This document shows positions 16,557 through 23,315 of a DNA stretch of 64,000 bases, piece by piece. Each line of letters starts with the position of its first letter. Positions within the stretch are counted from its first letter, which is position 1. Origin of the DNA: Alkalimonas cellulosilytica (GTDB lineage: Bacteria; Pseudomonadota; Gammaproteobacteria; Enterobacterales; Alteromonadaceae); the NCBI RefSeq assembly GCF_036325985.1, contig NZ_JAUHLI010000008.1:62001-126000 (forward strand), read 5' to 3'. The translations under genes and the position numbers were made by a program. The notes below the pieces were generated by a model that saw only the letters and a program-made list of their open reading frames with translations, had not been told where the DNA came from and did not search any database.

Positions 16557-18605
16557 TTAATTCACCACCAAACTGTTGTCGATCCACTCAGCAGCCAAAT
16601 TTGTCTGCAGCGTTAGTAAAGCCGGATCTGCAGCCATCACCCGCTGCACATAATCCCGCCTCGCGTCATCCAGCTGTTGTTGAATATCACGAGGACAGCC
16701 GGTCACTTCCGACTGGTAGACAATCTGTACTTCGTTCGCATCAGGAAATGCCGCCAGCACCAGTTGCTCGATACGACTACGAAACTCGGTAGTTTCGAGG
16801 TGCTGCTCTGAACTGGCTACCGTCAGGGTAAGGCATCCGCCCTCCAGATGAGGGACCGAGTGCAATAAGAACAAGCGGTACAAACCAGTTGCATTCACCT
16901 GTTCAATACGAAAAGCCCACTCATCAATTTCGTGCGCTGCACGATAGTGAAAGCCCTCAGCATCCAGCGGTTGAGCAAGCAGCTGCTGCGCCCTTGGGCG
17001 CTTAGACTTTTTTTCCGTAGAGACCTCTGGCGGCACTTCCAATACTGGTGTTGCAGCACTAGTGGGCTCAGCGTCTTGAGCCGGTAGCAGCTCATCTGCT
17101 GTTGGTGTTGCTGGCACAGGTTGCGTAGCAACAACCTCAGGCTTGCTCTGAGGCTCTGGCAGAGGTGACGTATTTGCTGATTGTTCAAACGAAGCTATCG
17201 CCGGGGTGTTGCCAGCACTCTTGGGCTGCACCCCTCGCCTGGCAATAATACTGGCTGTGATCGGGTCCATCTGCACAGCTTCAGGCTGTGCAGCCGTGGT
17301 TGGCTTCTCTGAGGTTTCGAGCTGTTGAGGCGGCTCTGGCAGCACCAAAGACTCAGCCACTTGCTGATACGTTTCACCCTTGGGTGTGACCGTACCACTT
17401 ACTGGCTCTTTAGGCTGCACAGACAATGGCAGCATCACTCTGGGTTGCGGTACAGCTTGTTGGTGTGCGCGCTGATTCTGGCCGCCTACCCCTGGTGGCA
17501 CTGATGCAGGCGCATCAGCAGCTTGTGGTACAAACAGCAGAGCCCGCAATAGTGCCATCTCAAGGCCAGTGCGCACATCCGGAGCATAAGGCAACTCACG
17601 CTTGCCACTGATCAGCAACTGATAATACAGCTGCAGTGTTTCAGCACTCTGGCTGGCAGCGAGCTCCGCCACAAAACCTGCCTGCTCGCCTGCCAACTCA
17701 GCAGCACCCGGCTGGAACTGGCTAATGGCGGCAAAATGCAGTAACGCCAGCATATCATCCAACAATTGATTGGGCTGACTGGTTTGCAGCATCAGTGCAT
17801 CCAGCTGCTGGCGCATCTCTGCCACATCTTGCTGCAACACGGCTTGCAGCAGATGCTGCCCCCATTGCTGCGGCAGTAAACCCAACATGTCGCGCACCGC
17901 AGTGCTGGTAATTTGGCCGTTGGTTTGCGCAATGGCCTGATCGGTAAGGCTCAGAGCATCCCGAACACTGCCCCGGGCCGCTTTGGCCAGAAGCGCTAAC
18001 GCTTCTTGCTCTGCCGATACCTGCTCTTGCTGCAGCACCATGGTCAGCTGTTGCAACAACTCAGCTTCAGTGAGAGCCTTTAAACTAAATTGCAGACAGC
18101 GCGATAACACAGTGACGGGAAGCTTTTGCGGATCTGTGGTGGCCAGTAAAAATTTAACATGCGGCGGCGGCTCTTCCAATGTTTTTAACAGGGCATTGAA
18201 ACTATGCCGGGACAGCATGTGTACTTCGTCAATCAGATAGACTTTAAAACGGCCACGGGTAGGCGCGTACTGCACGTTATCCAGCAAATCACGGGTATCT
18301 TCTACCTTGGTGCGGGATGCCGCATCTATTTCCAGCAAATCGACAAATCGGCCTGCCTCGATTTCAAGGCAACTGCTGCACTTGCCACAGGGAGTAGCCG
18401 TGACGCCCTGCTCACAATTCAGACTTTTGGCAAAAATTCGGGCTATGGTAGTTTTACCGACACCCCGGGTGCCGGTAAATAAATAGGCATGGTGCAAACG
18501 TTCGGAGCTAAGCGCATTACTCAGGGCTGACTTGACATGCTGTTGTCCCAGCAGTTGGCTGAACTGCTGGGGCCGCCATTTTCGTGCCAGCACCTGGTAA
18601 CTCAT
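16557..18605 (-). CDS. dnaX: DNA polymerase III subunits tau and gamma
   Basis: A 682-residue tau subunit of the clamp loader and replisome organiser. The N-terminal AAA+ ATPase has the Walker A 'GTRGVGKTT' at 45-53, a zinc module with 'CGKCSSC' near 73-79, and 'LIDEVHMLS' as Walker B. A long Pro/Glu/Gln-rich linker covers about 365-530. The C-terminal domain for Pol III alpha and DnaB contact follows. Codons 531-533 (GAA AAA AAG) form an A-AAA-AAG slippery heptamer. A -1 shift there adds one Val and then meets TAA, giving a gamma form of about 534 residues. Signals around it are listed separately. The gene is followed by ybaB and recR in one operon. Confidence 0.96.
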   Translation of the reverse strand: MSYQVLARKWRPQQFSQLLGQQHVKSALSNALSSERLHHAYLFTGTRGVGKTTIARIFAKSLNCEQGVTATPCGKCSSCLEIEAGRFVDLLEIDAASRTKVEDTRDLLDNVQYAPTRGRFKVYLIDEVHMLSRHSFNALLKTLEEPPPHVKFLLATTDPQKLPVTVLSRCLQFSLKALTEAELLQQLTMVLQQEQVSAEQEALALLAKAARGSVRDALSLTDQAIAQTNGQITSTAVRDMLGLLPQQWGQHLLQAVLQQDVAEMRQQLDALMLQTSQPNQLLDDMLALLHFAAISQFQPGAAELAGEQAGFVAELAASQSAETLQLYYQLLISGKRELPYAPDVRTGLEMALLRALLFVPQAADAPASVPPGVGGQNQRAHQQAVPQPRVMLPLSVQPKEPVSGTVTPKGETYQQVAESLVLPEPPQQLETSEKPTTAAQPEAVQMDPITASIIARRGVQPKSAGNTPAIASFEQSANTSPLPEPQSKPEVVATQPVPATPTADELLPAQDAEPTSAATPVLEVPPEVSTEKKSKRPRAQQLLAQPLDAEGFHYRAAHEIDEWAFRIEQVNATGLYRLFLLHSVPHLEGGCLTLTVASSEQHLETTEFRSRIEQLVLAAFPDANEVQIVYQSEVTGCPRDIQQQLDDARRDYVQRVMAADPALLTLQTNLAAEWIDNSLVVN
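16988..17028 (-). promoter_or_regulatory. Programmed -1 ribosomal frameshift signal in dnaX
   Basis: Three elements line up on the minus strand. A Shine-Dalgarno-like AGGAG variant, AGAGG (17024-17028), is 10 nt before the slippery A-AAA-AAG (17007-17013). Five nt after that comes a GC-rich hairpin, GCGCCC-AA-GGGCGC (16988-17001). In the -1 frame the next codons are GTC TAA. This is the same layout as the well-studied E. coli dnaX signal, which makes gamma and tau from one mRNA. The sequence elements are directly seen; that they work is inferred from that precedent. Confidence 0.88.
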
Positions 18606-18697
18606 ACGAATGCTTACTCCTCGTTTAGGGCCATCTCGACGTTATGATTGCAGCAATGCCTCAACAGATACCAGAACAGCTGCCAACCAGATCGTCA

Positions 18698-19246
18698 TTA
18701 GTGACCATCATAATCAACCAGAGACAGCACTTCGAGGCCTAATTTCTCCAGGCGCTCAATACCACCCAGCTCTGGCAAAGCAATCACAAAAGCAGCCTGC
18801 GTGACCTCACCACCCAAACGGCGGATTAGCTGAGTGGTTGCCTCAATGGTACCACCGGTAGCCAGTAAGTCATCAATCATCAGCACCTTGTCACCCGGGT
18901 GAATCGCATCCATATGCAGCTCCAGAATATCCTCACCATACTCCAGCTGATAGCTCTGCGAAATCCGCTCACGTGGTAACTTGCCTTTCTTGCGCACAGG
19001 AACAAAAGCTACTCCCAATGCATAAGCTAAAGGTGCTCCAAAAATAAAGCCACGGGACTCCGTGCCAACAACCTTGTCGATGCCGTGATCAGCAAAATGC
19101 TGTTTCAATGCATCAATCACGCTAGCGAAGGCTGAGCCATCCTGCATCAGACTGGTGACATCACGAAATAAAATGCCTGGTTTCGGGTAATCAGGAACTG
19201 TCTTAATGACTTGTTTTAATTGCGCACTAAGGGCGGGAGTAATCAT
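18698..19246 (-). CDS. apt: Adenine phosphoribosyltransferase
   Basis: A 182-residue enzyme that salvages adenine: adenine + PRPP gives AMP + PPi. The PRPP-binding motif 'VLMIDDLLATGGTIEA' is at about residues 117-132, and the flexible loop 'REREERISQSY'-type region is represented by 'KLPRERISQSYQLEYG'. It lies about 90 bp upstream of dnaX, a conserved pairing. A 39-residue membrane protein gene ends 47 bp upstream on the same strand, so apt may be second in its transcript. Confidence 0.96.
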   Translation of the reverse strand: MITPALSAQLKQVIKTVPDYPKPGILFRDVTSLMQDGSAFASVIDALKQHFADHGIDKVVGTESRGFIFGAPLAYALGVAFVPVRKKGKLPRERISQSYQLEYGEDILELHMDAIHPGDKVLMIDDLLATGGTIEATTQLIRRLGGEVTQAAFVIALPELGGIERLEKLGLEVLSLVDYDGH

Positions 19247-19293
19247 GGGTCTAGGTTATCCTGTATCAGCTTTGCTTTATCAAGAAACTGGGG

Positions 19294-19413
19294 TTAGCCA
19301 AAAATTTGTAGCCAGCGCACAATGGGCCCCTGCAACAGCAAGGCCACAAACACCACCAGAAAAACCAAAAACTGCTTCAGATTAAAACTTTCTTTAAAAT
19401 TCTCGTCAGCCAC
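19294..19413 (-). CDS. 39-residue single-span membrane protein
   Basis: A short gene with a GTG start, preceded by GAGG at 7 nt spacing (19421-19424 on the plus strand). The product starts 'MADENFKESFNLKQ', continues with a hydrophobic segment of roughly 14 residues ('FLVFLVVFVALLLQ') and ends 'GPIVRWLQIFG'. It has one predicted membrane helix with a charged N-terminal side and a short, aromatic C-terminal tail. It precedes apt by 47 bp. I know no named family for it. The clean ribosome site, the clear hydrophobic pattern and the absence of another gene in this 400-bp gap make it likely to be real. A role in the apt transcript is not implied. Confidence 0.65.
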   Translation of the reverse strand: MADENFKESFNLKQFLVFLVVFVALLLQGPIVRWLQIFG

Positions 19414-19584
19414 TGGAATACCTCATCGAATGCGTTGGGACAGAACCCGTTATTCTAGCGGAAGTGAGCTGCTTGCACTATCCTTTTTGCCGCATAGTGC
19501 TGCCGAAATCTCGGTTGGTAGTCAATAAAGTAAACACTCATACTGACGTTGGTTTCTTTTCATCTGATGAAATTTGCTTGCAAT

Positions 19585-19626
19585 TTGATGTACATCACAT
19601 CAAACGGCTAGCAGGTCAGCCATACT
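19585..19626 (+). promoter_or_regulatory. FNR/Dnr-type box and -10 upstream of the DksA-like gene
   Basis: TTGATGTACATCAC (19585-19598) matches TTGAT-N4-ATCAA, the FNR/Dnr/CRP-superfamily box, at 9 of 10 fixed bases. A possible -10, CATACT, lies at 19621-19626. With a start near 19633 the box centre is at -41.5, the class II activator position. It therefore looks like an activator site for the plus-strand gene at 19656. The 21-bp region also reads as a wider inverted repeat (TTTGATGT...ACATCAAA), so another dimeric regulator is possible. Confidence 0.45.
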
Positions 19627-19655
19627 GTTTCATATCATCCTAGCCAAGGTGTTGT

Positions 19656-20006
19656 ATGTCCATCCGCCTGAATCAATTACGTACCCGACTGCTGGAAGAG
19701 CAGCAACAACTGCAGCAGCAGATTGCCAGCTTCCTGGCGGCCCAACCCAGTCAGGATTATCAGCAGTTGCACCTGAAGCTGGAGCAATTGCCCCTACCCC
19801 GTTGGCCAGAACTATTGCTGCACTGGCATACGCCAGAACTGCGAGGGCCAAGCAAACGGTTAGAAGCGGTACAAGCTGCGCTCAGCCAAATGGAGATTGG
19901 GCTCTATGGAATTTGCTGTGACTGTGAGAGCCGCATCGAAGTCGAACGGCTGGAGCTGGATCCAGCCGAACAACGGTGCGCCAAATGTAGCTTAGGTGTT
20001 GGGTAG
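19656..20006 (+). CDS. DksA/TraR-like C4 zinc-finger protein
   Basis: A 116-residue protein. The N-terminal 80 residues form a Gln/Leu-rich helical region. The C-terminus carries a four-cysteine zinc finger, Cys87-x2-Cys90 and Cys108-x2-Cys111, within 'LYGICCDCESRI' and 'RCAKC', the typical DksA/TraR finger. DksA relatives bind RNA polymerase through the secondary channel and change promoter response, often with ppGpp. The DksA coiled-coil tip motif (two Asp and an Ala) is not evident, so a canonical DksA function cannot be assumed. It is expressed from an apparent FNR/Dnr-type promoter and converges, with a 2-bp gap, on the TPR-oxygenase gene. Confidence 0.75.
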   Translation: MSIRLNQLRTRLLEEQQQLQQQIASFLAAQPSQDYQQLHLKLEQLPLPRWPELLLHWHTPELRGPSKRLEAVQAALSQMEIGLYGICCDCESRIEVERLELDPAEQRCAKCSLGVG

Positions 20007-20008
20007 CA

Positions 20009-21406
20009 TTAAGGTTTTGGTACCAGGTCAAACGCAATAGTCATACGAGATTCACTGCTACTAAAAGGCACGGTACCATGCCAGAAGTACGAAGGAAACA
20101 ACACCAACTGACCGACTTCCGGTTTAACATAACGTTCCACAGCCAGTTTAGGTTGGGTAGCCATGCCTGGCTCGCCAAACTTCAACCAGCCATCAACATT
20201 GCCCTGCTTTACTGTTTTCGGCAACTCCAGATAACAGGCAGAAGAGATCCAGCCTCTTGAATGCACATGATTGCTATGAAAACCCTGAGACTTTAATAAA
20301 ACCGACCACATCCCATTAAATTGCCAGTCCTGCTTATTGCGTCTGGTTAGCGGGTGCTGCTTATCCATGCCAATATGTTGCAAGTACTGCTCAATAGCAG
20401 GTGCTATGGCTTGTGGAAATGCCTGAATTGCCGGATCTTTAAAACGCAAAATGCTGGGCTGTTGACTGCCATGACGAACAGACTGACCAAAAGGATGTGT
20501 CTTAAAATGGTGATGCGTTCGCACAGCTTGCTTGAGCTCTGCCAGGTAATCAGGTAACGAAGACCAACCTGGCGGAGTTTGTAACGAATAGGATTGCACC
20601 ATGGATTGGTAATTACACAAAGCTTTATAGCGTTCATCCTGCGCCAGCTTAAGGGCAGTAGCCTGTAAAGCCAGTGCCAACTGATCATCTGGCTGCTGTT
20701 CAAGATAGGCATCAATCATCGGTAAGACCTGAGCAGCCTGCTCATTGGCCATCAAGGCGTAACAATACGCCATTAAGGCTGGGGCATACTGTGGAGCCAT
20801 AGCATAGGCCCGCTTGGCATGCACCAGCGCCTGCTGATAGTCACCATGATCCAAAGCAAGATGCGTAGCTGTACTTTGCAATACTTCATCTTCCATAAAC
20901 TGCAAAGTATCGGCCAAAACCTTGTAGCCAACCACAATATCCCCTGCGCCTTCAAACACCCGGGCCAACGTCAGCCGCAGCACCGGGTTATCGGGGTGTT
21001 GTTTAATGCTCGCAATCAAAGTAGCTACAGCCTGTTGGATATGACCAGTTTGCATCCAAATCAGTTGAGCAAGTTCTAACTGAGCTTCAGCCAACACAGG
21101 ATCAATCGCCACAGCCCGGCGATAAGCCTCTTCCGCAGCGGAAAAGTGATGCAGTCCCTGCTCTACACGAGCCAATACCAACCAAGTAGCCGCGTGATTC
21201 GAACCAAGCTGCAAAGCCATGCGTGCATGATAACGCGCATCGTGCAGCAATTCTGCATCGGCATAGGCAGTCGCCAGGTTGTGTTCAGGAATAGGGTCCC
21301 GGGGTGATAACAAACATGCTTGCTTGTACAAAGCAATGGCCTCGTCATACCGTTGCTGTTGCTTGAGCTGTTTGGCCTGTTGTGTTAACGCTGATAATTC
21401 ACTCAT
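20009..21406 (-). CDS. TPR protein with C-terminal 2OG-Fe(II) oxygenase-like domain
   Basis: A protein of about 465 residues. Residues about 1-270 are tetratricopeptide repeats. The C-terminal 200 residues resemble the putative 2-oxoglutarate/Fe(II) oxygenase family: 'FHSNHVHSRGWISSACYLELP' supplies the likely iron His, 'GQLVLFPSYFWHGTVPF' the distal His, and 'SRMTIAFD' the 2OG-binding Arg. It would hydroxylate an unknown substrate. The ATG at 21406 begins the first repeat cleanly; an in-frame GTG at 21448 is the alternative. The gene is divergent from the SapC-family gene and near two TonB receptors, an association often seen in alteromonads. The substrate and exact partner are unknown. Confidence 0.7.
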   Translation of the reverse strand: MSELSALTQQAKQLKQQQRYDEAIALYKQACLLSPRDPIPEHNLATAYADAELLHDARYHARMALQLGSNHAATWLVLARVEQGLHHFSAAEEAYRRAVAIDPVLAEAQLELAQLIWMQTGHIQQAVATLIASIKQHPDNPVLRLTLARVFEGAGDIVVGYKVLADTLQFMEDEVLQSTATHLALDHGDYQQALVHAKRAYAMAPQYAPALMAYCYALMANEQAAQVLPMIDAYLEQQPDDQLALALQATALKLAQDERYKALCNYQSMVQSYSLQTPPGWSSLPDYLAELKQAVRTHHHFKTHPFGQSVRHGSQQPSILRFKDPAIQAFPQAIAPAIEQYLQHIGMDKQHPLTRRNKQDWQFNGMWSVLLKSQGFHSNHVHSRGWISSACYLELPKTVKQGNVDGWLKFGEPGMATQPKLAVERYVKPEVGQLVLFPSYFWHGTVPFSSSESRMTIAFDLVPKP

Positions 21407-21559
21407 GATGCCAGAGGTCTTAACTTGGAATGCCGATATATGTACCACAACCGGGCTTATCGACCAAGTGAAAACCCCTATCCAGCAGCAGTGTTGACAG
21501 CTTGGCTGATGGCAAGTAAGTTAGCGACACAAGAATAGCGAACAAGGAATCAAGTCCAG

Positions 21560-22261
21560 ATGTTTAACAACCCAGTACCAGTGAGCCCCGAGCAGCACAG
21601 TGCAATCAAAATTCGTCAACAAGGTACCATTGAGCACCTGGTAGACCGGCAATTTGCCCCGGTTTTTTTTGGAGAATTCAGTAAGGTTTCAGCCCACTAC
21701 CCGATCTTTTTCGTTTATGAAGAACAAAGCAAACAATACCGGCCCATCGCGGTTTTTGGCTTGCTGGAAAAACAGAACCTGTTCCTGCAACAAGGGCGTT
21801 GGGACGCATCCTATGTACCGGCCTCATTACGCAGCTATCCATTTAGCATTGCCAGGGCTGAAAACACCGATGACCAGTGGATGGTCTGTATCCACCCCGA
21901 GTCTGAATTGGTCAGTAGTACTGAGGGTCAGGCCATCTTTGATGACAATAAACAACCGACCGAGTTTTATCAAAACCTAACCAATTTCCTGCAAGACTTA
22001 CTGGCACATGAAATGGTCAGTGTTGAAATTACCACCCTCCTGCAACAACTGGACTTGTTTAAAGAGGAAGCGCTCAAATTTACCGACAGTTCAGGAAAAC
22101 AAGGCGCATTAAATGGATTCCACGTAATTGATCATGAAAAACTGGCAGCATTAAGCGATAGCGACTTCCTGAAATTGCGTCAACACAATGCCCTGGATGC
22201 CATTTACCATCATTTAAGTTCTTTGGACCGGGTGAGCGATTTAGTGCGTCGCCTGGGCTAA
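21560..22261 (+). CDS. SapC family protein
   Basis: A 233-residue protein of the SapC family, with the family's 'PIFFVYEEQSKQYRPIAVFGL' region near 50-70, 'WDASYVPASLRSYPF' near 80-95 and a 'LLQQLDLFKEEAL' helix. The name comes from a Campylobacter S-layer-associated protein and the biochemical function is not established. There is no signal peptide or membrane helix. In many marine gammaproteobacteria such genes lie next to TonB-dependent receptors and oxygenase-like genes, as here. AAGGA lies 11 nt before the ATG. A terminator follows immediately. Confidence 0.8.
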   Translation: MFNNPVPVSPEQHSAIKIRQQGTIEHLVDRQFAPVFFGEFSKVSAHYPIFFVYEEQSKQYRPIAVFGLLEKQNLFLQQGRWDASYVPASLRSYPFSIARAENTDDQWMVCIHPESELVSSTEGQAIFDDNKQPTEFYQNLTNFLQDLLAHEMVSVEITTLLQQLDLFKEEALKFTDSSGKQGALNGFHVIDHEKLAALSDSDFLKLRQHNALDAIYHHLSSLDRVSDLVRRLG

Positions 22262-22283
22262 GCTAAATAGTTTGTACTGTTTC

Positions 22284-22308
22284 AAAGCCCGCTAAGCGGG
22301 CTTTTTGT
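22284..22308 (+). terminator. Terminator after the SapC-family gene, overlapping the convergent gene's end
   Basis: A 9-bp stem, AAAGCCCGC (22284-22292) with GCGGGCTTT (22296-22304), loop TAA, followed by five T. It serves the plus-strand SapC-family gene. The stop codon and last codons of the methyltransferase lie within the right arm and loop. Confidence 0.85.
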
Positions 22309-23236
22309 TCGCCTTAACAAACCATCCTAAGGTTTTACCTGCTAACTCAAATGGTTGAATGTGGTATTCCAGCTGCCTGGATTGCCACTGTGCGCGGCAC
22401 AATGCATCCAACTGTTGGTAATCCATAGCAACCTGCTGCATGGCATCTCCTCGCTTTTGACTATCCAGTAACTCAGCTTCCATTTGCTCTAACCAGCTGA
22501 TTAACTCTTCCAGGCGATAAGCATGGACCCTGGCGGCCATGTCGGCGCAATCCTGATAAAACTGTCGGATTTGCTTACTAACCAGACCGGTTTGCTGTAA
22601 CAGCCGCTGTGCATGCTGCAAAGCCTGCATCAAAGCATTTCGGGCTGCTGCCATCTCGTTCTCCGTTGTTGCAGAGTCGTGCTGCACCACACGAAACCAG
22701 TGACTGGCTTTAGCAAAGAATTGCTCATCCTGCATCGAACGAATCATGCGGTTATTGCGGGCAGTTTGCCGGAAGATTTCACTGTCACTGTGATGCACCA
22801 GTAACAAAATAACACCATCAACAGCAACCAAACGGCCTGCCTCAGCAAAGCCCGCTTCACCACCATATTCAATACCAAACTGACTGGCCACTAGCTGCTG
22901 ACTGCTATCAGCCAATGGCACTTCTGCTAAATCAGCTTGCAACGGTGCAATATGAGTAAAGCGGTTTTGCAACTGTTGTAAGGCTTGTGAGGAGCTATCC
23001 ACAGCATACAAAGCTGGCTCTTGCTGACAGGTAACGAAAAAACGCACAAGTTGCGTAGTGAGATCGCCACAACCAGCAGCCAACTCAACCACAGAGGTGA
23101 TGGTTTGCGGTGTATTGTGCAGCAATTGTGCTTGCCAGAATTGGCCGAGTTGGTCTTGTTCCTCATCGCTTAAAGGCAAAGCCGATGCACCACCCTTAGC
23201 CCAATACCTGTCCCAGCTTGCTTTCGTATCTATCAT
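22292..23236 (-). CDS. Class I SAM-dependent methyltransferase
   Basis: A 314-residue protein. The Rossmann-fold SAM site is visible as 'VVELAAGCGDLTTQLVRF' at about 46-63 (motif I) and 'LYAVDSSSQAL' just after (motif II acidic residue). The C-terminal half is helical and Gln-rich, with a stretch resembling a coiled coil. It has no signal peptide. The substrate is unknown and I recognise no specific subfamily. It lies between the SapC-family gene and the first TonB receptor on the minus strand, separated from the receptor by that gene's terminator, so it is not in the receptor's transcript unless read-through occurs. Confidence 0.75.
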   Translation of the reverse strand: MIDTKASWDRYWAKGGASALPLSDEEQDQLGQFWQAQLLHNTPQTITSVVELAAGCGDLTTQLVRFFVTCQQEPALYAVDSSSQALQQLQNRFTHIAPLQADLAEVPLADSSQQLVASQFGIEYGGEAGFAEAGRLVAVDGVILLLVHHSDSEIFRQTARNNRMIRSMQDEQFFAKASHWFRVVQHDSATTENEMAAARNALMQALQHAQRLLQQTGLVSKQIRQFYQDCADMAARVHAYRLEELISWLEQMEAELLDSQKRGDAMQQVAMDYQQLDALCRAQWQSRQLEYHIQPFELAGKTLGWFVKANKKPA

Positions 23237-23270
23237 GTCACTGCCTGTCTAAACTCGTTGTAAAACAGAA

Positions 23271-23297
23271 ATAAAAAGCCCTCACAAGGAGGGCTTT
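23271..23297 (-). terminator. Terminator after the first TonB receptor
   Basis: Stem AAAGCCCTC/GAGGGCTTT (23275-23283 with 23289-23297) with a 5-nt loop. On the minus strand it is followed by a T run (complement of 23273-23277). Confidence 0.85.
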
Positions 23298-23315
23298 ACA
23301 TAGTGATTGCAACTA

